Positions 1-6,192 of a DNA stretch of 64,000 nucleotides are shown in pieces (position 1 is the stretch's first letter; each line of letters begins with the position of its first letter). The position numbers and the translations under genes were made by a program. The stretch covers positions 124,001 through 188,000 of the forward strand of contig DEKK01000006.1 in assembly GCA_002353815.1 (NCBI GenBank), written 5' to 3'. Below the pieces are notes generated by a model that saw nothing but the letters and a program-made list of their open reading frames with translations, ran no database searches and had not been told where the DNA came from. The stretch is from Bifidobacteriaceae bacterium UBA2724 (GTDB taxonomy: Bacteria; Actinomycetota; Actinomycetes; Actinomycetales; Bifidobacteriaceae).

Positions 1-702
1 GACAAGATCCGCAAGGCAATGAACAAGGACCTCGAGCGCGCCGGTGTGTCCCGCATCGTCATCGAGCGTCGTTCTGACCGCGTCCAGGTCGACATCCACA
101 CCGCCCGTCCGGGCGTTGTCATCGGCCGCCACGGCGCAGAGGCTGAGCGCGTGCGCGAAAAGCTCGAGAAGATGACCGGCAAGCAGGTGCAGCTCAACAT
201 CTATGAGGTGAAGAACGCTGCCCTCGACGCACAGCTTGTCGCTCAGTCCATCGCTGAGCAGCTGACGAACCGTGTCACCTTCCGCCGTGCCATGCGCAAG
301 GCTCAGCAGGATGCCATGCGTGCAGGTGCCAAGGGTATCCGTATCAAGCTCTCCGGTCGTCTCGGCGGTGCTGAGATGAGCCGTTCGGAGTTCTATCGTG
401 AGGGCCGCGTTCCGCTTCAGACGCTGCGCGCACTCATTGACTATGGCTTCTTTGAGGCCCGCACCACCTACGGCCGCATCGGCGTTAAGGTGTGGATCTA
501 CAAGGGCGACATGACCGAGAAGGAGTTCGAGGAGCAGCAGGCTCAGCAGAACAACCGCGGTCGTCGAGGCGCTGGCGATCGTCGTCCGCGCGGCAACCGT
601 CGTCCTTCCAAGGAAACCGCAGAGGCCAAGCCGCAGGAAGCCCCGAAGGCTCCTGCAGCTGCTGCGGAGGCTCCCGCAGCCGCAACGGAAGCAAAGGAGT
701 GA
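1..702 (+). CDS. rpsC: 30S ribosomal protein S3 (5' end outside window)
   Basis: Ribosomal protein S3 of the small-subunit head, lining the mRNA entry channel. The frame is already open at base 1 (reading DKIRKA), so roughly the first 40 residues lie before the window; 233 residues are present. The KH-type RNA-binding loop VVIGRHGAEAERV is at visible residues 39-51, and the conserved C-terminal domain ends near the motif YKGDMTEKEF. The last 55 or so residues are a tail rich in Arg/Asn and then Ala/Glu/Pro (RGAGDRRPRGNRRPS), longer than in E. coli; such tails are common in actinobacterial S3. It is followed after 4 bases by rplP, as expected in the S10 operon. The identification is secure; only the true start is unseen. 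Confidence 0.97.
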   Translation, partial: DKIRKAMNKDLERAGVSRIVIERRSDRVQVDIHTARPGVVIGRHGAEAERVREKLEKMTGKQVQLNIYEVKNAALDAQLVAQSIAEQLTNRVTFRRAMRKAQQDAMRAGAKGIRIKLSGRLGGAEMSRSEFYREGRVPLQTLRALIDYGFFEARTTYGRIGVKVWIYKGDMTEKEFEEQQAQQNNRGRRGAGDRRPRGNRRPSKETAEAKPQEAPKAPAAAAEAPAAATEAKE

Positions 703-706
703 TCTG

Positions 707-1126
707 ATGCTGATTCCTAAGAGGGTCAAGTATCGTAAGCAGCAGCGTCCTGTTCGCTCGGGCATGTCCAAGGGTGGCAACGAGATCGCTTTCGGTGATT
801 TCGGCATCCAGGCTCTCGCCCCGGCGTATGTCACCAATCGTCAGATTGAGGCGGCCCGTATCGCCATGACGCGTTACATCAAGCGTGGTGGCCGTGTGTG
901 GATCACGATCTTCCCTGATCGCCCGCTCACCAAGCACGCTCTCGGTTCCCGAATGGGTTCCGGTAAGGGCGCTCCGGAATTCTGGATCGCCAACGTGCGT
1001 CCTGGCCGCGTGATGTTCGAGATCGGTGGCGTTTCCGAGGACGTCGCTCGTGAGGCACTTCGCCGTGCAATCGACAAGATGCCGATGAAGTGCAGGATTA
1101 TTGCTCGTGAAGGCGGTGAAAACTGA
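707..1126 (+). CDS. rplP: 50S ribosomal protein L16
   Basis: Ribosomal protein L16, a large-subunit protein near the A site and the peptidyl transferase centre. It has 139 residues, the usual length, and starts with the family signature MLIPKRVKYRKQQRP; the conserved motifs FGDFGIQAL and RMGSGKGAPEFW follow. The start codon ATG lies 4 bases after the rpsC stop, with the purine-rich AAGGAG just upstream. Its stop overlaps the rpmC start by one base (TGATG), which suggests coupled translation. Nothing is unusual. Confidence 0.98.
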   Translation: MLIPKRVKYRKQQRPVRSGMSKGGNEIAFGDFGIQALAPAYVTNRQIEAARIAMTRYIKRGGRVWITIFPDRPLTKHALGSRMGSGKGAPEFWIANVRPGRVMFEIGGVSEDVAREALRRAIDKMPMKCRIIAREGGEN

Positions 1127-1386
1127 TGATCGGAACTGCTGAGTACAGCATCGACAATCTCAACGAAAAGACCAACGCTGAAATCGAAGACGCACTGAAG
1201 AAGTCCAAGGAGGAGCTTTTCAACCTCCGCTTCCAGCACGCCACCGGTCAGCTCCAGAACACCGCCCGTCTCAAGGCGGTCAAGCGTGACATCGCACGCA
1301 TGTACACCGTGCTGCGCGAGCGTGAGCTCGGCATCAGCCAGGCACCTGCCGGCGAGTCCGACGACAAGAAGGCTGAGGAGAAGTAA
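1126..1386 (+). CDS. rpmC: 50S ribosomal protein L29
   Basis: Ribosomal protein L29, which sits near the polypeptide exit tunnel. It has 86 residues. The core motif LFNLRFQHATGQL, followed by RLKAVKRDIARMYTVLRERE, matches the family. A short C-terminal extension rich in Asp, Lys and Glu (ESDDKKAEEK) makes it somewhat longer than the 63-residue E. coli protein. It overlaps rplP by one base at the start and rpsQ by one base at the stop, so the three genes are probably translationally coupled. Confidence 0.97.
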   Translation: MIGTAEYSIDNLNEKTNAEIEDALKKSKEELFNLRFQHATGQLQNTARLKAVKRDIARMYTVLRERELGISQAPAGESDDKKAEEK

Positions 1387-1661
1387 TGGCTGAAGCTACT
1401 GAAACTCAGGAGCGGAATTTCCGCAAGACACGCCGCGGTTATGTGGTGTCCGACGCAGCCGACAAGACCATCACGGTCGAGCTCGAGCTGCGCACCACGC
1501 ATCCGCTGTATGGCAAGGTCGTGCGTTCCACTCGTAAGGTCAAGGCCCATGATGAGAACAACGAGGCACATGTCGGTGACCTTGTTACAATTATGGAGAC
1601 TCGTCCTTTGAGCAAGACGAAGCGCTGGCGTCTGACAGCGATCGTCGAGCGCGCAAAGTAA
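1386..1661 (+). CDS. rpsQ: 30S ribosomal protein S17
   Basis: Ribosomal protein S17, a primary 16S rRNA-binding protein with an OB fold. It has 91 residues. The motifs RKTRRGYVVSDAADKTITV and THPLYGKVVRSTRKVKAHDE are typical, and METRPLSKTKRWRL marks the C-terminal part. The start overlaps the rpmC stop by one base. After its stop comes a 118-base gap with a strong hairpin, so rpsQ is probably the last gene of the S10-type unit before the spc-type unit that begins with rplN. Confidence 0.98.
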   Translation: MAEATETQERNFRKTRRGYVVSDAADKTITVELELRTTHPLYGKVVRSTRKVKAHDENNEAHVGDLVTIMETRPLSKTKRWRLTAIVERAK

Positions 1662-1679
1662 TAAGTTCGGCAAGGCTCG

Positions 1680-1752
1680 CCGTACACCACGGAATGGGCC
1701 GCAACACCTTTGGCGAGAACCAGGGGATATTGCGGCCCTATTGGGTGTACGG
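1680..1752 (+). promoter_or_regulatory. Long hairpin in the rpsQ-rplN gap
   Basis: The gap can fold into one almost continuous 73-base hairpin. The outer stem CCGTACACC (1680-1688) pairs with GGTGTACGG (1744-1752). The middle stem GGGCCGCAA (1696-1704) pairs with TTGCGGCCC (1730-1738). The inner stem CCTTTGG pairs with CCAGGGG using G-U pairs. No run of T follows, so it is not a classical terminator, and the rplN Shine-Dalgarno (AAGGAG) lies about 18 bases downstream. It could be a processing site, an attenuator or a ribosomal-protein binding site; the role is inferred. Confidence 0.65.
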
Positions 1753-1779
1753 AGAGAACCAGCTCGGCTAAGGAGAAAT

Positions 1780-2148
1780 ATGATTCAGCAAGAATCAAGG
1801 CTTAAAGTCGCCGACAACACGGGTGCCAAGGAAATCCTGGCCATCCGCGTGCTCGGTGGTTCTAAGCGTCGCTACGCCGGCATCGGCGACATCATCGTCG
1901 CCTCCGTCAAGGATGCAATCCCTGGCGGGTCGGTGAAGAAGGGTGACGTGGTCAAGGCCGTCGTCGTCCGTACTGTCAAGGAGAGCCGCCGCAAGGACGG
2001 TTCCTATATCAAGTTCGATGAGAACGCTGCTGTGATTCTCGGCAATGGCCGCGAACCGCGCGGTACTCGTATCTTCGGACCGGTCGGTCGTGAGCTGCGC
2101 GACAAGCGCTTCATGAAGATCGTGTCCCTCGCTCCGGAGGTGATCTGA
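1780..2148 (+). CDS. rplN: 50S ribosomal protein L14
   Basis: Ribosomal protein L14, which binds 23S rRNA at the subunit interface. The ATG at 1780 gives 122 residues, exactly the usual length, starting MIQQESRLKVADNTGAKE; an open frame continues upstream to 1741 but is not conserved and would read through the hairpin. The ribosome-binding site AAGGAG is 5 bases before the ATG. The conserved motifs RYAGIGDIIVASVKDAIPGG and FGPVGRELR are present. It is followed after one base by rplX and opens the spc-type gene set. Confidence 0.98.
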   Translation: MIQQESRLKVADNTGAKEILAIRVLGGSKRRYAGIGDIIVASVKDAIPGGSVKKGDVVKAVVVRTVKESRRKDGSYIKFDENAAVILGNGREPRGTRIFGPVGRELRDKRFMKIVSLAPEVI

Positions 2149-2149
2149 G

Positions 2150-2485
2150 ATGGTAGCCAAGATCAAGCAGGGCGATCAGGTCAAGGTCATCAAGGGCAGG
2201 GATCGCGGCGCCGAGGGCAAGGTCCTCCGTGTCCTTCCCAACGGCCGTCTCATCGTTGAAGGCGTCCAGATCGTCAAGAAGCACGTCCGCGCGACGCGCG
2301 AGGGCCAGGAATCCGGAATCATTTCCACCGAGGCTCCGATCGATCGCTCCAACGTCATGCTCATCGATCCTGAGACCGGCAAGCCCACCCGCGTCGGTGT
2401 GCACGTCAAGGAAGAAGTCCGCGACGGCAAGGTGAAGCGCGTGCGCGTTCGCTATGCCAAGAAGTCCGGAAAGGAGATCGCATGA
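2150..2485 (+). CDS. rplX: 50S ribosomal protein L24
   Basis: Ribosomal protein L24, an assembly initiator that binds domain I of 23S rRNA. It has 111 residues with the N-terminal KOW motif KQGDQVKVIKGRDRGAEGKV and the family sequence GIISTEAPIDRSNVMLIDP. It lies one base after rplN and its stop overlaps the start of rplE by 4 bases (GCATGA), consistent with translational coupling. Length and sequence are ordinary for an actinobacterium. Confidence 0.98.
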   Translation: MVAKIKQGDQVKVIKGRDRGAEGKVLRVLPNGRLIVEGVQIVKKHVRATREGQESGIISTEAPIDRSNVMLIDPETGKPTRVGVHVKEEVRDGKVKRVRVRYAKKSGKEIA

Positions 2486-3048
2486 GCGATATCGAAGCTC
2501 CCGCGACCCCGCGTCTGAAGCAGCAGTACAAAGAGGTCATCGTTCCTGAGCTCGAGAAGGAGTTCAAGCACGCCAACCCGATGCAGATCCCTCGTCTCGA
2601 GAAGATCGTCGTCTCCATGGGTGTCGGCGCCGCAGCTCGCGACTCCAAGCTCATCGAAGGCGCTGTGCGCGACCTCACTCTCATCACCGGCCAGAAGCCC
2701 AAGATCACGAAGGCCAAGAAGTCCGTCGCCCAGTTCCATCTGCGCGAAGGCCAGGCCATCGGATGCTTCGTCACCCTGCGTGGCGACCGCATGTGGGAAT
2801 TCCTGGACCGTCTGCTCACCCTCGCCCTGCCCCGCATCCGCGATTTCCGTGGTATCAACGGCAAGCAGTTCGACGGCAATGGCAACTACAACTTCGGTCT
2901 GACCGAGCAGTCCATGTTCCACGAGATCGATCCCGATTCGATCGATCACGTTCGCGGTATGGATATCACCGTTGTGACCTCAACCAAGGACGACAAGGAA
3001 GCCTATGCGCTGCTCAAGGCTCTCGGCTTCCCGTTCAAGGAGAACTGA
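2482..3048 (+). CDS. rplE: 50S ribosomal protein L5
   Basis: Ribosomal protein L5, which binds 5S rRNA and contacts the P-site tRNA. It has 188 residues. The motifs IPRLEKIVVSMGVG, GQKPKITKAKKSVAQFHLRE and TLRGDRMWEFLDRLLTLALP are diagnostic, and GMDITVVTSTKDDKEAYALL forms the conserved C-terminus. The ATG overlaps the end of rplX. The stop is followed after one base by rpsN, so the genes are tightly packed. Confidence 0.98.
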   Translation: MSDIEAPATPRLKQQYKEVIVPELEKEFKHANPMQIPRLEKIVVSMGVGAAARDSKLIEGAVRDLTLITGQKPKITKAKKSVAQFHLREGQAIGCFVTLRGDRMWEFLDRLLTLALPRIRDFRGINGKQFDGNGNYNFGLTEQSMFHEIDPDSIDHVRGMDITVVTSTKDDKEAYALLKALGFPFKEN

Positions 3049-3049
3049 T

Positions 3050-3235
3050 ATGGCAAAAACCGCTCTGAAGAACAAGGCGGCCGCAAAGCCGAAGTTTAAG
3101 GTGCGCGCTTACACGCGTTGCCAGGTCTGCGGACGTCCCCATTCCGTCTATCGCAAGTTCGGCCTGTGCCGCGTGTGCCTTCGTGAGAAGGCCCACCGTG
3201 GTGAGCTGCCCGGCGTGACGAAGTCCAGTTGGTGA
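3050..3235 (+). CDS. rpsN: 30S ribosomal protein S14, zinc-binding type
   Basis: Ribosomal protein S14 of the short zinc-binding type (61 residues), part of the small-subunit head. It carries the two CxxC pairs in CQVCGRPH and CRVCLREKAHRGELPG, which hold one zinc ion, and ends in the family signature TKSSW. The ATG at 3050 lies one base after the rplE stop; a longer reading from 3005 overlaps rplE and is not conserved. Many actinobacteria also have a zinc-free S14 copy that is used in zinc shortage; none is visible here. Confidence 0.97.
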   Translation: MAKTALKNKAAAKPKFKVRAYTRCQVCGRPHSVYRKFGLCRVCLREKAHRGELPGVTKSSW

Positions 3236-3263
3236 AATTTTGACGCTGAAGGTCTGCGGCCGG

Positions 3264-3294
3264 GCCGAGTCTGAACAATCAGAACGAGCTCGGC
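3264..3294 (+). promoter_or_regulatory. Hairpin in the rpsN-rpsH gap
   Basis: In the 94-base gap before rpsH the outer arms GCCGAG (3264-3269) and CTCGGC (3289-3294) enclose a second perfect stem TCTGA (3270-3274) / TCAGA (3279-3283) with the tetraloop ACAA. On the 3' side five unpaired bases (ACGAG) separate the two stems. A helix interrupted by a one-sided internal bulge in front of rpsH fits an S8-binding mimic, since S8 controls the spc operon in E. coli, but that link is inference. Confidence 0.5.
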
Positions 3295-3329
3295 GGCGGA
3301 AACCACGGCGAGGAAGGGCATAAGCCCAC

Positions 3330-3728
3330 ATGACAATGACAGATCCGATCGCAGACATGCTTACCCGTCTGCGTAATGCGAGCGCGGCAAAGCACAAGAC
3401 CGTGGACATGCCGTACTCCAAGTTCAAGGCGGCCATCGCCGATATCCTCAAGCGCGAGGGTTATATCAAGGATTGGACCGCTAAGGAAGCCAAGGTCGGC
3501 CAGACGCTTGAGATCACTCTCAAGTACGGCAAGTACGGCCAGCAGTCCATCCAGGGCATCAAGCGCGTCTCGAAGCCGGGCCTTCGCCGTTATGCGAAGT
3601 CCGATCAGCTCCCGATGCCGCTCGGCGGCCTGGGCATCGCCATAATCTCGACCTCCTCTGGTCTGATGACGCAGAAGGAATGCCTCGACAAGGGAATCGG
3701 CGGCGAGATCGTCGCCTACGTTTGGTGA
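3330..3728 (+). CDS. rpsH: 30S ribosomal protein S8
   Basis: Ribosomal protein S8, a primary 16S rRNA-binding protein and, in E. coli, the repressor of the spc operon. It has 132 residues with the N-terminal motif MTDPIADMLTRLRNA and the C-terminal signature SSGLMTQKECLDKGIGGEIV. The start ATG is preceded by GAGGAAGGG. Unlike its neighbours it is separated from the gene before it by 94 bases holding a bulged hairpin. It is followed after 20 bases by rplF. Confidence 0.98.
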   Translation: MTMTDPIADMLTRLRNASAAKHKTVDMPYSKFKAAIADILKREGYIKDWTAKEAKVGQTLEITLKYGKYGQQSIQGIKRVSKPGLRRYAKSDQLPMPLGGLGIAIISTSSGLMTQKECLDKGIGGEIVAYVW

Positions 3729-3748
3729 GAAAGGAGAGCTGAACAAAA

Positions 3749-4288
3749 ATGGCATCGCATATTGGTAAGCTCCCCATCGCCATCCCGAACGGCGTTGAGG
3801 CGTCCGTCAATGGCTCCACGGTGAGCATCAAGGGCAGCAAGGGCACCGATGAGGTCACCCTGCCCGAGCGCATCACAGTTGAGATCAAGGACAATGAGAT
3901 CATCGTGAACGCCGCTGACAACGAGCGTGAGACCCGTGCACAGCATGGCCTTGTCCGCGCACTCCTGGCATCGAAGGTCAAGGGTGTCTCCGAGGGCTAT
4001 CAGAAGCACCTGCTCATCGTTGGCACCGGCTATCGCGTGCAGGCCAAGGGCAAGGGCCTCGAGTTCGCCCTCGGCTACTCGCACACCATCACCGTGAACG
4101 CTCCTGAAGGCATCACTTTCGAGGTGCCGAACCAGAACGAGATCTTTGTCAAGGGAACTGACAAGCAGCTCGTCGGTCAGGTTGCCGCGAACATCCGCAA
4201 GCTTCGCGCTCCGGAACCCTACAAGGGCAAGGGCATCAAGTATGAGGATGAGCACATCCTGCGCAAGGCTGGAAAGGCTGGTAAGTAA
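3749..4288 (+). CDS. rplF: 50S ribosomal protein L6
   Basis: Ribosomal protein L6, located near the factor-binding centre of the large subunit. It has 179 residues. The N-terminal motif SHIGKLPIAIPNGVEASVNG and the C-terminal motif NIRKLRAPEPYKGKGIKYED are diagnostic. The ribosome-binding site AAAGGAGAG precedes the ATG. Its stop overlaps the rplR start by one base (TAATG), so the two are likely coupled. There is nothing unusual in length or composition. Confidence 0.98.
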   Translation: MASHIGKLPIAIPNGVEASVNGSTVSIKGSKGTDEVTLPERITVEIKDNEIIVNAADNERETRAQHGLVRALLASKVKGVSEGYQKHLLIVGTGYRVQAKGKGLEFALGYSHTITVNAPEGITFEVPNQNEIFVKGTDKQLVGQVAANIRKLRAPEPYKGKGIKYEDEHILRKAGKAGK

Positions 4289-4659
4289 TGAGCGTCAAGA
4301 TCCTGGGTAAGGGCAAGTACGTTGCACGCGCACGTCGTCACGCTCGCATCCGCAAGAAGGTCGTCGGCACTCCTGCGCGTCCTCGTCTCGTTGTGACCCG
4401 TTCCAATCGCCACATCGTCGCCCAGATCGTGGATGACACCAAGGGCATCACCCTCGTGTCCGAGTCCACTCTGCACAACGACTTCCCTGGCTTCCAGGGC
4501 ACCAAGACCGAGGCTGCCAAGCAGGTCGGTCTCAAGATTGCCGAGAAGGCCAAGGCCGCCGGCATCACCGCCGTCTGCTTCGACCGTGGCGGCAATGTCT
4601 ATCATGGCCGCGTCGCAGCTGTCGCTGATGGCGCCCGTGAGGGAGGTCTGCAGCTGTGA
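4288..4659 (+). CDS. rplR: 50S ribosomal protein L18
   Basis: Ribosomal protein L18, which with L5 anchors 5S rRNA in the central protuberance. It has 123 residues. The motifs RHARIRKKVVGTPARPRLVV and the C-terminal FDRGGNVYHGRVAAVADGAR are typical. It starts within the rplF stop and its own stop overlaps the GTG start of rpsE by 4 bases, so the cluster stays tightly coupled here. Confidence 0.98.
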   Translation: MSVKILGKGKYVARARRHARIRKKVVGTPARPRLVVTRSNRHIVAQIVDDTKGITLVSESTLHNDFPGFQGTKTEAAKQVGLKIAEKAKAAGITAVCFDRGGNVYHGRVAAVADGAREGGLQL

Positions 4660-5378
4660 GCGATAACGAAGTTAAGGAAACTGCAGTGGCAGAAAACGAG
4701 AACACCAACGCGGCAGAGCAGAAGAACGACGAGCGCCAGGCCCGCCGTTCCGGCCGCAACGAGCGTCGCAACCGTCGTGACCGCGATGACAACCGCGGCG
4801 ACGACATGCTCGAGCGCGTCGTGACCATCAACCGCGTCTCCAAGACCCACAAGGGCGGACGTACGTTCAGCTTCGCGGCTCTCGTGGTCGTCGGCGACGG
4901 CAATGGCACCGTCGGTGTTGGATATGGCAAGTCCCATGAGGTTCCTGCCGCCATCGCCAAGGGCCAGCTCGACGCCAAGAAGCACATGTTCACCGTTCCG
5001 CGCGTCCGTGGCACCATCACCCATCCGGTGATCGGCCATGAGGCCGCCGGCACCGTGCTCCTGCGCCCGGCTGCACCGGGTACCGGCGTTATCGCTGGCG
5101 GCGCCATCCGCGCCGTCATGGAGTGCGCCGGCATCACCGACGTGCTGACGAAGTCCATGGGCTCCGACAACGCTATCAATACCGTGAACGCGACCGTGGC
5201 TGCCCTCAAGCAGCTCGAGGAGCCTGAAGAGGTTGCGGCCCGTCGCGACATGTCCCTTCAGGAAGTTGCTCCTGACAAGCTCCTCCGTGAGCGCGCCAAG
5301 GGCATCGCCGAGGCTCGTGAGGCCCGTGAAAAGGCCGCAGCCGAGAAGGCCGCCGAAGAGCAGAAGGATGGTGAGTGA
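4656..5378 (+). CDS. rpsE: 30S ribosomal protein S5
   Basis: Ribosomal protein S5, which lines the mRNA entry site and affects decoding accuracy. It has 240 residues, starting at GTG inside the rplR stop (GTGA overlap). The core begins at LERVVTINRVSKTHKGGRTF and contains GDGNGTVGVGYGKSHEVPAA and the RNA-contacting GIIAGGAIRA-like segment (here GVIAGGAIRAVMECAGITDV). The first 50 residues are an Asn/Glu/Arg-rich extension and the last 30 are Ala/Glu/Lys-rich; both are typical of actinobacterial S5, which is longer than the 167-residue E. coli protein. Confidence 0.98.
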   Translation: MSDNEVKETAVAENENTNAAEQKNDERQARRSGRNERRNRRDRDDNRGDDMLERVVTINRVSKTHKGGRTFSFAALVVVGDGNGTVGVGYGKSHEVPAAIAKGQLDAKKHMFTVPRVRGTITHPVIGHEAAGTVLLRPAAPGTGVIAGGAIRAVMECAGITDVLTKSMGSDNAINTVNATVAALKQLEEPEEVAARRDMSLQEVAPDKLLRERAKGIAEAREAREKAAAEKAAEEQKDGE

Positions 5379-5566
5379 TGGCTGACAAGCAGATCAAGGT
5401 CACCCTGGTCAAGGGTCTTGTGAACCGCACGCCCAACCAGAAGGCAAACGTCAAGCAGCTTGGCCTGCACAAGATCGGCCAGTCCGTGGTCGTCGCTGAC
5501 GATCCGGTCCATCGCGGCATGATCCTGAAGGTGCGCCACCTGGTCACGGTTGAGGAGGCTAACTGA
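5378..5566 (+). CDS. rpmD: 50S ribosomal protein L30
   Basis: Ribosomal protein L30, a small protein of the large subunit. The ATG at 5378 gives 62 residues and overlaps the rpsE stop by one base; a GTG one codon earlier is possible but adds only one residue. The family motif KQLGLHKIGQSVVVADDPV is present. It is followed after 2 bases by rplO. The gene is ordinary. Confidence 0.97.
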   Translation: MADKQIKVTLVKGLVNRTPNQKANVKQLGLHKIGQSVVVADDPVHRGMILKVRHLVTVEEAN

Positions 5567-5568
5567 TT

Positions 5569-6033
5569 ATGGCTAACAACAACGAAGAAGTCGACATCCT
5601 CCAGATGCACGACCTCCGTCCGGCCCCTGGCGCCAACAAGCGTCGCATCCGCGTCGGCCGTGGTGAAGGATCCAAGGGCAAGACCTCGGGCCGTGGCACC
5701 AAGGGCACCGGAGCTCGTTACCAGGTCCGTCCTGGTTTCGAAGGTGGTCAGCTTCCGCTCTACATGCGCCTTCCGAAGCTGCGTGGCTTCAAGAGCCCGT
5801 TCAAGAAGGAGTATCAGGTCGTCAACCTCAAGCGCGTCGCTGAGGTTTTCCCTGAGGGCGGCGACGTGACCGTCGAGAAGCTCGTCGAGTCCGGTCTCGT
5901 GCGTAACGGCTATCCGGTCAAGGTCCTCGCTGATGGCGAGATCTCCAAGGCTTACAACTTCAAGGGCGTGAAGGCTTCGGCCTCCGCACTCAAGAAGATT
6001 GAGGCCGCCGGTGGCTCCGTTTCAGAGGAGTAG
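5569..6033 (+). CDS. rplO: 50S ribosomal protein L15
   Basis: Ribosomal protein L15, a late-assembling large-subunit protein. It has 154 residues. The glycine-rich N-terminal segment RVGRGEGSKGKTSGRGTKGT and the motif FEGGQLPLYMRLPKLRGFKS are diagnostic; the C-terminus carries the usual Ala/Gly-rich end. It is the last gene of the spc-type unit before a 159-base gap with a strong hairpin, after which secY begins. Confidence 0.98.
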   Translation: MANNNEEVDILQMHDLRPAPGANKRRIRVGRGEGSKGKTSGRGTKGTGARYQVRPGFEGGQLPLYMRLPKLRGFKSPFKKEYQVVNLKRVAEVFPEGGDVTVEKLVESGLVRNGYPVKVLADGEISKAYNFKGVKASASALKKIEAAGGSVSEE

Positions 6034-6068
6034 GCAATAGGGGAGTGGATCTCCTAGGACCTTTACAG

Positions 6069-6110
6069 ATTTTGGCCCCTTTCCGCAAAAACGCGGAGAG
6101 GGGCCAAAAT
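6069..6110 (+). terminator. Hairpin between rplO and secY
   Basis: An 18-base stem ATTTTGGCCCCTTTCCGC (6069-6086) pairs with GCGGAGAGGGGCCAAAAT (6093-6110) across a 6-base loop, with a single G-U pair. Because the arms begin and end with A/T runs it can serve as a rho-independent terminator in either direction, though the T tract on the + side is short (CTTTGG). A TATAGT just downstream (6117-6122) could be a -10 element for secY, but no convincing -35 is seen. Confidence 0.65.
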
Positions 6111-6192
6111 CTTTGGTATAGTGTTGACCTGAGTGTGCCCGTATGGAAAGCGGAATGGAGTCTGCTGTTTCCACTGAGGAAGGAACATCATA

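Noticed and set aside
1741..1779. Thirteen extra N-terminal residues for L14
   Set aside because: The ATG at 1780 has a good ribosome-binding site and gives the exact family length; the upstream codons lie in the hairpin region.
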